DNA of 64,000 nucleotides, from the NCBI GenBank assembly GCA_900095095.1, contig FMBT01000355.1, positions 181,640-245,639 of the forward strand, given 5' to 3'. A program made the position numbers and the translations under genes. Below the pieces are notes generated by a model. That model saw nothing but the letters and a program-made list of their open reading frames with translations. It was not told the origin of the DNA and did not search any database. The DNA comes from Fragilariopsis cylindrus CCMP1102. Taxonomy: Eukaryota; Bacillariophyta; Bacillariophyceae; Bacillariales; Bacillariaceae. Below are positions 32,453 to 44,998 of this stretch, in pieces. The stretch's first letter is position 1. Every line of letters begins with the position of its first letter.

Positions 32453-32766
32453 GGAATCTTTTTCACTATTACATTTTAGTCACATGAAGATATTTATTTT
32501 TGAAATTTAAATTTGAGAAAATTTGTTAATTACAAACGTGAAGTCAATTTACAATTTAAGCTCGGTATAACGGTCGAATAATCAAAAATGAGGTAAACGC
32601 GACCGTACAAATTCGAGTCGAGTGAGTCGAGGGTCTCGACAGTCTGTACAGCGTAGCATCAATCTGATATATTTATCTATGAATTCTGAAATATCATACT
32701 TCACTATTATCAAATTTGAAGACATACAACATATTCAATATGCGCAAATTCTTCACAACAACTCAT

Positions 32767-35700
32767 TTAACACTTCTCAGCATTATTTTTCTCATCCCGC
32801 AATTTTTTGCCTTTACGCCGACTTCCTCTTCGTTTCTTGCTTTTGACCCCTTCTCCTTCTAAAGATTCTCCTCCCTTTACCATACTGCATTGCAAGTATT
32901 GTAAAATAGAGCCGAAACGATCAGCTGCGAAGACGATATCAAATCTATACTTATGAAGAAACTCACGTGCCACATATTCCCATGTAACCCATTGCTGGGC
33001 TTGTCTCGTATCAAATTGGTTCTCGGAGATTGATAATCCCTTGTACATGTATTCGATTTCTCCACTAAAAGCCTCGCATACGTATTCTCCCAATTTTGGA
33101 GGCAGATTGTACCGAACAAAATATTCCACGAGGAAAAAGAACACCGTCGTGCCTACCGCCACGCAAAATGCACCAAGAGCAATCCAAATGGGTATAGACT
33201 CACCGTACCATTTTTTTTCGGGAAAGGCATTCTGGACAACGGACCAAGGCAAAGCTACCGTAGACCCCAAAACTGCACAAAGCCGAGCCATTGTTAACAA
33301 AATTTGAATGAAGGTGACGTTTCTGATTCTTCTCAGTGCATCATGTGTGCTCGTATCCAGCGTGCCAACTTTGACCTTTTTGACGAGCGTGATCCAGAGA
33401 CCAAGCAAGATAAAGAGCCTACGTACAAAATGAAAGGTAGCCAAAATGGCACCAATCACAGAAGCTAGTTGCGACCAGAATGCAATATCTGCTACTACTG
33501 AAGGTTCACCAGCCCATGTAATTATTCTTGCTATTATAAAGATCCAGGATACGACGAAAACAAGGAAAGCAGAGACAAAAAGCATCGAACCAACATCCCT
33601 TTCTCGTGTAGCCCAATATAGATATTCCATGTCGCGAATTTCGCGCCTGAGGATCGCACCTTTATATGCTTTGCTCACGATTCGAGTCTCCTTGATTATG
33701 CCGTAAGTCTCGTTTTCGATCGAAGATAGGGGAATTTTCTTATCTGAAGAAGAACAGCAGATGAGACTCAAAAAGTATCTGAAAACAACACAGACGTTCC
33801 AATCGAAATATTTCCGGTGTTGTAAAAATCCCCAATATATATGACCCCGTTGAAGGGACTTTTCTAAACGAGGACCAAATTCGACGATGCGCTCGAATAG
33901 ATATGGAAGCTTTTCATTTCCTTTCCGATTGCTCTTGATATCATCTTGAGTCAACAGCGAGTGTATTGCCCCACAAATTTTGTAAAGTTCAACAAGACTC
34001 TCTTGGACGTATGAATTGATATGGTAAACGTCAGAGATGTAATAAGTGACCAGTAGCTTCTGGAAATGTTTGAAGGCAGCTGGCTGATCGTTTTGTTCCA
34101 TAAGCCTCCTATAGTCATATATAAATTCATCTGGATTTTCTAGGCCATAATACACGACATCTTCTACGAATTGCTGTTTTCTATTCTCTAGATCTTCAAA
34201 GAACGGATTATGGTCCTCAGAGATATTCTCTCTATCGTCCTTGTCTATCGCACTGAAGATGGCCTTCCTCACAGTCAAGAACCGTTTGTCAAAAAATATT
34301 GTACGGGCTTCTTCGTTTCGAATCTTGTACCGTGCACTATTCGTCATAGTCTCAAACGACAGGACAATATTAAGGATAGAAATAATCGCACCCCATATTG
34401 TTCCCATATTGGTTAGGTCATCCTGTCTTACGTCGTATAGAACGAAGGCTACTGCTGCTGCTGAAAATACAGCAGAAAGGGCAAGTGAATTGGCAAGATC
34501 CTGGGCCTCGACAGCAAAATTGTCGATAATAGAATCCACAGGTTTGGGTTGGTTCCATAGCTCTTGACTGAATCTTTGATCATACAAATATGACTCTTTC
34601 GCAAAATCAATAACTTCACTAACAACTTGCTCCATTCGCTTAGCGATCTCACAATGGAAGTCTTGTAGTCGCTTCTGACTCGCGTCATCAAGTAATGTTT
34701 TCAAGCCAGCTAAATATTCTTTCCAATAGTCTGCATGTTTTGTTTTACTGCGAATCTTTGAGATTTTCTTTCTTTGTGCTAACAGAATATCTTCAATTCC
34801 TGTATAAATTATATCCTTGTCGTTCATTACTTCCACAAGAAACAAGTGGAAAATAATTGAATCTATGTCTTCCTTCAATGTTTTTAGGAATTTATCATTT
34901 AGCTCCATTCCGCGTGGGACCATCGACGCAGCAAATTTTATCTTCCAATCTCGTGATAGAATATTATCAAGATTCTGCTTTGTTTCAATCAACTCAGTCA
35001 CCTTGGATTGCAGGTATTTCATACCATGCTTATATGAAAAACCTGGGCGCAAAAATCCATCTTGACCGAAACATGTCATTGTCCCACGTTGAATGACTTC
35101 TCCGTTTGACCAATTTGTTTCGTGCGAATAAAGTCGGAGCCTATCAATAAATGGGACTCCATCAACTGCAGATCTAACGAAGTTATCGAATTGCATAGCA
35201 TTGATGCACCCACCCGAAAGTTCACTATAACGCATGAAGTGAGGCGTAGATTGTCCATCTCCAAGAACAGCAACGGCGTATCCTTTAGATTCGTTATTTA
35301 GACGAATGGAACGATGATTTACATAGTGCGAGACAGGAAATGTTGCAATGGCGACCTTTGATTCCGTGTTACCGTCAGGTGACCTAGTAAGATTACCTTC
35401 GCGGAAGACTTTTGTGGCTGTCTCGAATGTTGTTAATAAACCTTCAACATTTCTAGCCAATATGTCTGTTTTTTTCTTAACAATAATTTCGTATTTTTCT
35501 TTCATATTATCCTTGAGTCTAAAACTATCACCAGCTGATAAATTTTCCAAGTCTTCCTCGATGTAGGAATTAATCAAATGCAACCTTGGGGCTCGACGCC
35601 ATGCACCTGGATTGTAGACATGACCTAGGCGTATTACTTCAAGGCATGCTTCATACCAGAGTCGATCAATGTTATGCCTCAGGATCCCCTTTAGTTTCTC

Positions 35701-38644
35701 GATATTTCTTTTTTCTTTTAACTTAATTCTCTTTTTTTGTTTGAGAGGGGAAACCAGCTTGTCGACTGTTTCATTTTTCCATTTTTCGTACTCACGGGTG
35801 AATTCCATGCCTAAGTAGAAATTATCACAAGTTTCATATAACTGAGTCTGAAGAGTCTGACGACGAAATTCCCCTGCATGATTAGCATGCCACACTACAG
35901 CTTCGACTAGTTTTGGAACAATAGGTTCTTTGTCATTCAATGAGCTGAAATTTGATTCCTCCACTAATGCTTCAAAATGTAGCTGCCAGTTCTCGGTGTG
36001 AATTAATTCAACCATCCCCTCTGCAATTCTTGGTTGACGAACCATTTTGGTAAAGTCGCCAATGATTCTAGTATTCTTGTCATCAATGGTCCGGAAATCA
36101 TCGAGTAGACCCTGCCCCCAGCGTTTCTCCCCAAAATTGTGCATTTCCATTGATATTTTGAGGCCGGAACAGCAACAAATTCCGTACGGCTCAGCAGTCG
36201 TAGTCTGAAAATGATTAGAAGAAGGAGCATTTGGTTTTCTAATTTAATAGCAGTAGAAGGAGCGTGTTAGAATAAAATCACTATGTTCGTCATCAAATAT
36301 ATATTCTGTTTGATGTTTTAATCACTCACCCGGTACAATCCACAACATGGGCATAACCAATATCAATCACAAATTGCTGCCCCTTTAGCTCATCGATCGG
36401 AAAGTGTTCACAGTAGAAACTTTCCTCATCTCCTTTCGCCAAACATGTGGTAACGACCATATCGGCATCGGCATGACTAGTCCCCTTTGGATAGATCGAC
36501 GGTAGATCATGAGCTGTAGCTGCAAGATTCTCTATTTTCTTTCTGTGGGACTTGAAATTATAAATTCTTGTTTGAAGATCAACTCCTGTCAACGTGAATT
36601 GAAATATTGCGTTTTCTTGCCTTACATAAACGCCGTACTCCTCCCCCACACGAAGATCCTCGATACCCAACGCTTCAGCGTAGAGTATCTCGGATATCTT
36701 CCAACGATGAAACTCTTTGGAAGGATTTCCGTTTGCATCCACTCGGCGAAGAATTTTGTCTCCTAATTTAAGATGTTCTCCAAATTTCGTCAAGGAATTC
36801 GATGCGACGTCATACTGGGCCTTTGACTCGGTAAAAACTCCAATAACTCCCTTAGACCAGAGTTTCGATACCTCTGTATGTAACATGCACTCTAAATCTT
36901 TAATAGTAATTTCAACATATCCTTGTGCTGGTAGATTATTACCCAGTTTAGCATTTGTCTCACCTGATGCAGGAATAAATGCATCCTCAAAACCGGTCCC
37001 TAAATAATACCGAAGCATGGCGATCCATCGTGCATCGAGGCGTACAATTTGAGCCCGCTCAAAGGTCGACCCTCCCATTGCAGATTCAACTCGAGAATTG
37101 TATAATTTCATTTCCCCACCACTAACAAGAACATTTTCAGTGCAGTGGATAACAGTAATTAATCCTGTTGGTCCACCACCTACGACAGCAACATTTTGTG
37201 GAGTAGTTGAAACTATTTCTACCTGTTCCAATTTTTTCCATTCGGGATCTGACGGTAGATATTTCTTTTTGCACATGAATGGAGCATATACATCGTAAAA
37301 GCTGTCGTGGATGAAATACATTTTTCCTGGTTCCAAATCCTCAGTTTTCACTTTGACTTGATTGAAAGCTTTTATTTCTCGCAAAACATTGAGACGAGCG
37401 GCATCGAGCTCTTCGCAAAATATCTGGGAAACTACAGCCAGTCGACGGAGGGCCGTACGAAGAAAGGAAAACTCCATGAAAGCATTGTATTTGAATTTAT
37501 GACCGTGGTCCAATTCAAGATTCATATAACATCTCTGAGCACGAACAATAGACTCGGCAACAGGAATGTACCTCCGACACTTCAAACCTTCGGGATCATC
37601 GAAAGTTACAAACCTATCAACACTAGAGTCAACATGGACAAAACGATAAATCGAAGTTCCATCTTTTCTCTTATCATTCTCCCTATATATATGGACAGAT
37701 TTTTTATCTTTCTCCTCCAACCAGTACCAATCGTCTATTTCTAGATTATTCCCAAGTACTACTTCTCCCATAGACAATTCCCGAATAGATTCATTCAAAT
37801 ATTGACGCCGGATATTCCGCTTCAACAACTTTGCAACGCGTCCAAGTAAGAGTTTGATTGGTCTGCTTTTTTGTTGACCACTGGACACCAATCGACCACG
37901 GGACGCCAATTCAATCAATGTCCGTTTGTCTCGAGGAGTTATTGAAAGCAAAGCACTACGAATACTACGTTCACCGACAACTTCTCCAGGATATTTCCCT
38001 TCCAGTTGAAGCAGTATGGCTTTTTTTAGCTCTAAGTCTGATGGGATCTTCCAACTCACTTGCGTGATTAAATCATGGCCAAATCGAAGCCCGATTTCCA
38101 CACCTGTAATTTTTTCATAGACTTCTTTGGCCTCTATTTCCACGGCAAGCCATGCTTCTTGGATGGCCTCTATCCAACTCATTAGTGGCTCTTCAACAAA
38201 TGCTACACCGGCACACAAATCGGGGACGATCTTTGACAGCATTTCCTTCGTCAGGTTTAGACATTCATTGGTCGTGAACGACGTTGTCAACCTCTGACAT
38301 TTATTCAAAAATGGTCCTAAAATGCGTGCATCCCACGTGTTACGTCCACGTAAGGATGATAAGACAATACAGACGACGGGTATGTGGGAACGCATCGTCT
38401 CAAACGGATCGAGTTGTTCCATACGTTGGTGAGCAAAGTCACCAAAAGGCTGCGCTAATATATTTTGCCAATGCTTCGCAAGTTGTCGCAACACATGAAC
38501 GACTCCGTTATCTATCATGGTCGACATCGGGGAATCAACAAATGTTCGCACAATCGATTCATCTACCGGTAGTCGATTCATAATACGGAACTCGTTCGTT
38601 TTCAAAACGACCAACGTGTGTTCCGAATTGATTCCGGTTTGTGA
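32767..38644 (-). CDS. Very large Rossmann-fold (FAD/NAD-type) protein with C-terminal multi-pass membrane region
   Basis: Exon 38644-36330 and exon 36204-32767 are separated by a 125-bp intron with a strong GTGAGTG donor and TTTTCAG acceptor in phase 2. After splicing the frame reads CTGLRLLSRTEFVAVPASKY to KCTILG, then needs one extra G in a GGGG run (36129-36132) to enter the 1,127-codon frame GEKRWGQGLLDDF; both total lengths then fit. The product is about 1,900 residues. A dinucleotide-binding motif, VAVVGGGPTGLITVIHC, lies near residue 475-490, and VVDCTG about 280 residues later is the typical second FAD contact. The C-terminal 550 residues hold about six or seven helices (LALSAVFSAAAVAFVLYDV to WIALGAFCVAVGTTVFFFLV) and a basic tail. 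Family not recognised. The 5' end probably lies in an upstream exon: the AG before 38644 is a good acceptor. ATG 38581 is the first in-frame Met. Confidence 0.65.
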
Positions 38645-38797
38645 CTACGATAACAAATGCATTGGAGTAAATAATAGTAACAACGAAAGGTAAGTAATGC
38701 TATCAATATATATATATATATATATATGGCAATTGCCGATAAATAGAACAAAAAGACCGAATCTAAAAACCACAAATTGTATTATTCTTGAATACTC

Positions 38798-40396
38798 TCA
38801 CAAATAATGTTGGAGGAATCGAGGAAGAATGATCTTACACGTACCTTCAAACCCATTACTCTCGGCAGCTAGATTTTGTGCAATGTTCTTATTGGGATCA
38901 TCAGTAATCAGTCCCTGCCTATTTTGCGTCAAAACTCGAGTGAACCAATTATCAGATCCAAGAAAGATACGAAAGATAGACGCCAACACGTGATTACGGG
39001 TCGCTGGAAAATTTTCTGTGACTGGAAATCTTGTAAATCCTATTATCGGTATTTGTCCCCAAGCATCGTACCAGCGACTTCTGCAAATTTGGTTGAACCA
39101 ATGCCAAAGAAAATCCCATCTAGAACCAACATTCTGAACAATTATACGAGATACGTTGCGATTTTTGAAGGCAATCTTTAGGATATAATTCGTCTCATCT
39201 TTGTTTCTCCTTCTTCTTTGACGCTTCCTTTTTCTTGATGACACATCCTCCGTTGACGACGACGACGGTGCCATCCCATCCAGTACCTCAATGATTTGTC
39301 CAACTAAATATGCCTCATATCCAGTCAAAAAAGGTATCGATACTTGCATCTGTCTCCCTAAACTAAGCGCATTTACGTCATCGATGGACCACATCATACG
39401 CCATCGCAAAAATCCTCGCCATGCACCGCCTGCTATACCACATTCCGTACTTGCTGCTTCAAAATCTCGAACATCACCTGAGGCGATTTTTTTACTGAGT
39501 GAAGGATTATTTCTTGTAATTGTTGTTACCTCAGCAGGAGTTATGGGTGCTGACGTTGCCGTAGCTGCAGCTACAGTCATGGTACTACTAGAAGTCCCTG
39601 GTCCGTTTTTTGTTGTACTTGTTGTTGTTGTGTTGCAATTTATTGCTGCAGTTACTAGTATGGCCCGTCCACTTTCAATTTCCAATAAACGACGAGGTGA
39701 TGCAAAAGTAATGGTATCTTTGTCTGGCTGTATATCATGAAGGATGCCTTTCCTTTGAGCGTCTAATAATCTTTTTTTGTGATCGTTACGATTACGATTA
39801 CGATTACTGTTGCGTGTCGTCGTCGTCGTTGCCGGCAAAGGCAACGGCAATACACTCAACTCAACCAACTTCCGTCCTTGTATGACACTCATAAGCCGCT
39901 GATTCGATCGATCAATGTGACCAGTGCTATTTTTGGATGTTAATCCTTCGTTATCATCATCATCGTCGTCAAAATCGTCCATACTTAATTCGTCATCATC
40001 AACGTCATCATCATTATTATTATCATCATCATCGCTGTCGTCGTCGTCCTTTTTTTCGTAGTACGAAGGAAATAATCTCGGATCGACAACCGCGTGTTTA
40101 TTTTTACTTTTTTGTAATTTTTCACGTTTCTTTTGTTTCTTTCGATTCAATTTCATTTGTTCTTCAACGTCGATCACTTCGGCTAATTCATCATCATTAT
40201 AATCAATGTCGTTGCTGTTGTCGTCGTCGTCGTCATCGTCGTCGTCATTCTTCTTCTTCGACGAGGAAGTACTAGATACGATATTACTACTTGTAACGAG
40301 TGACGTTTCGATCCGATCTAAGAAGGTACCACTACCTGACACGGTCGTAGACGGTACAGAAACCGCCGAAGATTTTCTACCCTTTGTTCTGCTCAT
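38798..40396 (-). CDS. Acidic N-terminal protein, possibly the first exon of the gene downstream
   Basis: A 532-codon frame. The first 180 residues are Ser/Asp/Lys-rich with long Asp runs; basic stretches (RKKQKKREKLQKSK, RKRKRQRRRRNK) look like nuclear signals. The second half is compact and looks conserved: WRGFLRWRMMWSIDDVNALS, VSIPFLTGYEAYLVGQIIEV, then WDFLWHWFNQICRSRWYDAW and IFRIFLGSDNWFTRVLTQN, ending AAESNGFEG. At that point a GTACGT donor (phase 1) occurs at 38844 and the frame dies 14 codons later. If spliced to the acceptor before 38644, the frame of the large Rossmann protein is reached only with one A fewer in an AAA run. The two may thus be one gene of about 2,430 residues, or this may end at 38798. 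Family not recognised. Confidence 0.55.
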   Translation of the reverse strand: MSRTKGRKSSAVSVPSTTVSGSGTFLDRIETSLVTSSNIVSSTSSSKKKNDDDDDDDDDNSNDIDYNDDELAEVIDVEEQMKLNRKKQKKREKLQKSKNKHAVVDPRLFPSYYEKKDDDDSDDDDNNNDDDVDDDELSMDDFDDDDDDNEGLTSKNSTGHIDRSNQRLMSVIQGRKLVELSVLPLPLPATTTTTRNSNRNRNRNDHKKRLLDAQRKGILHDIQPDKDTITFASPRRLLEIESGRAILVTAAINCNTTTTSTTKNGPGTSSSTMTVAAATATSAPITPAEVTTITRNNPSLSKKIASGDVRDFEAASTECGIAGGAWRGFLRWRMMWSIDDVNALSLGRQMQVSIPFLTGYEAYLVGQIIEVLDGMAPSSSSTEDVSSRKRKRQRRRRNKDETNYILKIAFKNRNVSRIIVQNVGSRWDFLWHWFNQICRSRWYDAWGQIPIIGFTRFPVTENFPATRNHVLASIFRIFLGSDNWFTRVLTQNRQGLITDDPNKNIAQNLAAESNGFEGTCKIILPRFLQHYL

Positions 40397-41293
40397 TGTT
40401 TTTGACGACAGCGATGGTTTCGTCTAAGTTGTTTTTGTTGTCTACCGGTATCACCTGCTGCTCGTCGTCGTCGTCGTCGTCACCATCCTTTTTGGCGTTC
40501 TAAACGTTAGGACTAGCTATTAGCTACAGTCTGTCATAAATACCGTAGCTTGATGCTTGCTCGAGTTAAACTCTACAGATAAATGTAGTTTATTATCTAA
40601 ATGAACGCTACTGTATTTAATAATATTCAATATACTGTAGCTATCATGGTACTAAGTAGTAGTACAGTACAATTTGTTAGGAACAAAGAAAGGTAGGTGA
40701 TGTTTTTTCTACGCCACATTTTTACCACCGGCCCTTTATTTTACTTGATCGTAACATCATTTAACGCAGATCTTTGACTAGATCGATTAAATTTCGAAAT
40801 CGTGAAAAAAATATGTTGATTCTTTTTATTGATAATTTGCGATCTACTTTTTTGACTTAAGGTGCTAGTACTGTACGTGATGTGATTGATTCTTCTGATT
40901 GATTCGACAAACAAACATACATACTACCGTAGTACTGTACCACTTTTAGCGTTTGGTAGCGTGAAACAAACATTCTTCGCTTACATCATCGTCGGATTAA
41001 TACCGCATACATTCTCCTGGTAATGGTGTATTAATAATGTGTTACTTGTTCCGACAATAATGGCGGTTGTGCTTCACGCAATTGCAAACGTGAAGCAAAC
41101 CTGTCAGATTTTGCCGATTGCCGATACGTGATGTTAAATTAAAATGATACGTGATGATAAATTATAACATTGAAAAACTTGAAGTAGCTGATAGTATATT
41201 GTAGCTATATTATCACTCGACGATCGAAGATTTACAGGAAAGGAGAGCATTATAAATTGTGGTGAGTAACCAAAGAAAAAGAGTAGTAGGATA
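40397..41293. other. Divergent intergenic, ~900 bp
   Basis: It lies between two genes transcribed away from each other, so it probably holds both promoters. Several copies of GTAGTACTGTAC-like words occur (near 40660, 40870 and 40930). Otherwise AT-rich with no coding signal. Confidence 0.5.
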
Positions 41294-42253
41294 ATGAGCG
41301 ACAACAAGAAAGTAGCAGCAGATTCAGCATTGCCTCCTTCTACTTCTGCTAAAGAAGGAAAAGGCAATTCTACTATCAATACCGCCCATCAATACAGAAC
41401 GACGCAATATTTATGGAGTCTAAGGACGGCTGACGCTGTACTCTCAGCGGCGGGTGCTGCAGGTAGTTTAATTCTACTTCAATGGATACAAGATTATCTT
41501 ATTTTGACTAACTATAATATGACAACAAATATCGTTGGTGGATTCCTTGGTGGTAGTGCAATCAAATTCTTTTTGAATCAAAATCCACCAACACTAGAGG
41601 CATTCTTTAAAAGTACCGCCGCTTCAATCGTTATTGGAAGTTCGATTCATTCATTCCTATGGTCGTACGATGACGAAACAAAGACCAGTACAACGATCAT
41701 ACCCAATGAGTACAGTACTCATTTGATTCTGTTCCTAATGATATTATTTTGGAAATTAGATGTTGGATCTATCTGGGGTGCAGGAAATTCACTTGCAATG
41801 TACATCGCATGTGGATCCGGATTTTGGGGAGACATTAATAACAATAATCTCCAATCATTAATGAAAGACTTTCCGATCGTATACATTCTACGACCGTATC
41901 TGTTAGGACATTTGTGTTTATACCTAATGGCATTAGGAATGGCACGGATCCGTCGAATTGTTAGGATTACTATATTACGAAGAGAACATCATATTCAGAA
42001 AGTTGATAACGATGTTATTAAGTTGATTAATGATCGAAAAAAACTTCGTATGCTATTTGATCGGATGGATACAGGTGGTGACGGACGATTAGATGAACAT
42101 GAATTGAAACTTACCTTACGCTGCACTGTGGGTGAAGATATTACATTAGAAGCTTGTCGATACATCATCAGGTCTGTAGACACAGATGGGGATGGGCAAA
42201 TTGACTTCGATGAATTCTGTGCATCGGCTGAAGAGATAACACTTCTACAGTAA
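41294..42253 (+). CDS. Multi-pass membrane protein with C-terminal pair of EF-hands
   Basis: A 319-residue single-exon protein. The first two-thirds hold about five hydrophobic segments (LSAAGAAGSLILLQWI, IVGGFLGGSAIKFFL, ASIVIGSSIHSFLW, HLILFLMILFWKL, YLLGHLCLYLMALGMA). Two canonical calcium loops follow: DTGGDGRLDEHE (about 257-268) and DTDGDGQIDFDE (about 294-305), each with Asp at 1, Asp at 5, Gly at 6 and Glu at 12. A calcium-sensing membrane protein is the obvious reading. The membrane part does not match a channel family I know, and no pore or transport motif was found. The start is the first ATG after an in-frame stop. Confidence 0.8.
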   Translation: MSDNKKVAADSALPPSTSAKEGKGNSTINTAHQYRTTQYLWSLRTADAVLSAAGAAGSLILLQWIQDYLILTNYNMTTNIVGGFLGGSAIKFFLNQNPPTLEAFFKSTAASIVIGSSIHSFLWSYDDETKTSTTIIPNEYSTHLILFLMILFWKLDVGSIWGAGNSLAMYIACGSGFWGDINNNNLQSLMKDFPIVYILRPYLLGHLCLYLMALGMARIRRIVRITILRREHHIQKVDNDVIKLINDRKKLRMLFDRMDTGGDGRLDEHELKLTLRCTVGEDITLEACRYIIRSVDTDGDGQIDFDEFCASAEEITLLQ

Positions 42254-42979
42254 CTATTTTCTACGTATATGAAAGAAAAGCAAAATATGAGAAAGGAAAA
42301 AGAAAAATACAGATACGAATAACATGTTCCATCGTTTCTGGAACCAACGTGAAGCAAGCAGATTTCTTCTCCTTATTTCCCCTCGCAATGTCTTGCACTC
42401 TTTCAATGAAGGACTAACTTTGCGGTACATGTGTGTACCAACAATATTTATGCATAGCAATGTTACTGATAACGATCCAAGTCATTCAGCTGACGCTGAT
42501 TTAATATTTAATGTTATCAGCCGTTCGTGTTTATCTATAGAACAAAATAAGGAATAGTGTGTGTGTAAATAATATATAAATATATATGTATGCAAATCTT
42601 GTCCTAATGCTATGCTATATAAAAGTATACAGGAAGAGCTGCAAGTTCTTGTATATATTTGTTTAGGTCGAAGAGAGAGAAGTTTAGGTTTGGGTTTAGA
42701 TTTTAGATTTTTTTGTTCCTGAAACACGACTGACTTCAAGACTAACTTAAGCTCTTTCTCAGCTCATAACCCAATCGCTGACAGATGATCGATTTTGATG
42801 TTTTTCTTCGATATTATTTATTTCTATTTTTTTCTGTCAATTTTAATTTAAATTCTAACACACTCTCGACCTTTTAAGACATGATCAAGCTAGGTATATA
42901 GTTCGACAAGACAGTAGTAGAGATTGACTATAGGATATCATCGTTTTTAAATCTGGAAATCTCTTACTTGTGATATATT
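42254..42979. other. Intergenic, nothing recognised
   Basis: About 730 bp between two rightward genes. It holds AT-rich 3' UTR sequence and the promoter region of the GTPase gene. No gene-like frame or structured RNA seen. Confidence 0.5.
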
Positions 42980-44998
42980 ATGCAAAATTATACTCAACTC
43001 AGTTATAAGAGGTCAACACGACGTGGAGGACGTTCAATGTTAGTAAATTTTCTTTTTTTATCGGTAATATTAACGACGACAACGACGATAATGCGGTTTC
43101 CATTCCCAAGAGCTGCTGCATTTGTTTCTCAATTTCCGAAAGTGACGACAAAAATGCAAAGGTCCAGAATAAGTATACGGACGACATCACCGATATCACG
43201 AGAATATTCTTATCTCCAACAAAAGAATAGTAGACTGAATAATAATAGCAATTTCAACAATATGAGTGAGGATATCGTAGCAGAATTTTCCTCAAAAGCA
43301 GGTGGCGGATACAACCGTCCTGGTGTTCAGTGGTATCCTGGTCATATTGCTAAGGCTGAGCGGCAATTATCCGAAACATTAAAGGCTGTTGACGTGGTAG
43401 TAGAAGTACGGGACGCTAGAGCATGTAAAGCCACATCTCATCCACGGGTAGGTGAATGGTGCGCTGGACGGCCTCGGATTGTCGTATTGACACATCTTGA
43501 TATGATTCCCAAGGCGGCAGCGAACTCATGGAGAAAAGCTTACGAAAAAATTTGGAGCGGAAGATATGGATGATGCACCAATTAATCGACAAGTAGCAAA
43601 TCAAGCAAAACAAGCAAGAGATATTCGTTATCAGTTTGATGATAATAAAGAATCTAATGCCGAGAAGAAGAAGAACAAGAAGTTGTTGTCGACGACGAAA
43701 TCACCATCAGCTACTGGAAACATAACTCCCGTGGAACAGGTCCTATTCGTTAACGCTAAACAAGGACAAGGCATCCATGCTTTACATCGAGCTATATTCA
43801 AGGCGGGTAGTCATGTTCAAGAACGTCGAGAACGGAGAGGTTTAAACCCACGTGCTTTACGGGTAGGCATTATTGGTTATCCTAATGTTGGAAAGGTAAG
43901 TTGCATTTGAAAGATTGTAGCTCTGCATGCATTTCAATTTTTCTAATCATACAGCAAGTACCATATTCAGTATCAGTGCAAAAATAATATTCATCTCACT
44001 ATTTACATATATTTTCTTTCTTTCTTTTTAAAAATGTATTTACAAAACAAACCAACAAACAAAAAAACCATTTATGCTGGGAATTGATTAAAAACCCTGA
44101 TTATTGAAATGGAATACATTATCTGATCATTATATGACAATTTTTTATTTAGTCGGCATTGATCAACAAAATTTTGGGACGAAAACGAGCAAAGACAGCA
44201 AATACACCCGGTGTGACACGATCTTTGCAATGGATTAGGGTCCGTGCAGAGGGAAAGGCATATGCAAGTGGAAAATCATCAGCCTCAGTATTGACATCAT
44301 CATCGTCTAAATCTTCGAATACTATGAAAAAGGAATTTGAATTATTGGATAGTCCTGGAATTATTCCAGCTAAAATGGTAGATCAATCGGATGCCCTATT
44401 ATTAGCAGCCTGTAATTGTATTGGACAGGCAGCATACGACAATCAGGCTGTGGCTGCCTATCTTTATGAGTGGCTTAAAGCCGTTTATCTGATGGACAAA
44501 CAAGCTTTAACAGCACCCAATTGGCGGGACAAGTGTATTGACCGTTACGGATTCGATCCGTTGGAGAAGGTCCAACGAGACGAAGATGACATCGTCCAAG
44601 ACGAATATCTTACTGGAGAAGATATGCTGTTCAAAGTTGCCGACGATCTCTGTCGTGGTGATGCTGAAGATGCGGCCAGAAAGATGCTTCAAGACTTTCG
44701 ACAAGGACGGATGGGCCCTATATCATTACAAATGGCTCCAGAATCTGAAGAGGACGGTGGAATGCTTTCCGTATCAGTGGGTGATGGTACCATTTTGGGA
44801 AGACAATCGATGCGTGGTAGTGAGAATGGTGGATTTGATGCAGAATATCAACAACAAATCCAAGACGAACGAGCACGAATTGCACTAGAAACTGCCAAGG
44901 AACGTGGATTGGAGCTACCGCCTATCGTTGACGATCCAGAAAGAGCAAAAGAGGAGGCAGAGGCCGATGTCGGGAAGGGTATGTTTGATGGTTGGTAA
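42980..44998 (+). CDS. Plastid-targeted circularly permuted GTPase, RbgA/YlqF family, with a one-base frameshift
   Basis: RbgA/YlqF GTPases promote late assembly of the large ribosomal subunit. Exons are 42980-43895 and 44153-44998; 586 residues if the frameshift is repaired. The G motifs run in the permuted order: G4-like LTHLDMIP, G5-like VNAKQGQGI, G1 GYPNVGKS (split by the intron after Lys), G2 TANTPGVTRS, G3 LLDSPGI. Before G4 lies the family's N-terminal QWYPGHIAKAERQL. The leader has a hydrophobic segment and AAAFVSQFP, a diatom-type plastid signal, so the substrate is probably the plastid 50S subunit. The frame breaks at an A6 run (43545-43550): with five A the reading continues KFGAEDMDDAPINRQ, as expected. 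The C-terminus extends past the usual RbgA length with an acidic and Gln-rich tail. Confidence 0.87.

Noticed and set aside
36717-37744. Plus-strand frames of 96-145 codons antisense to the Rossmann protein
   Set aside because: They lie wholly antisense to a long conserved-looking frame and show no motif.
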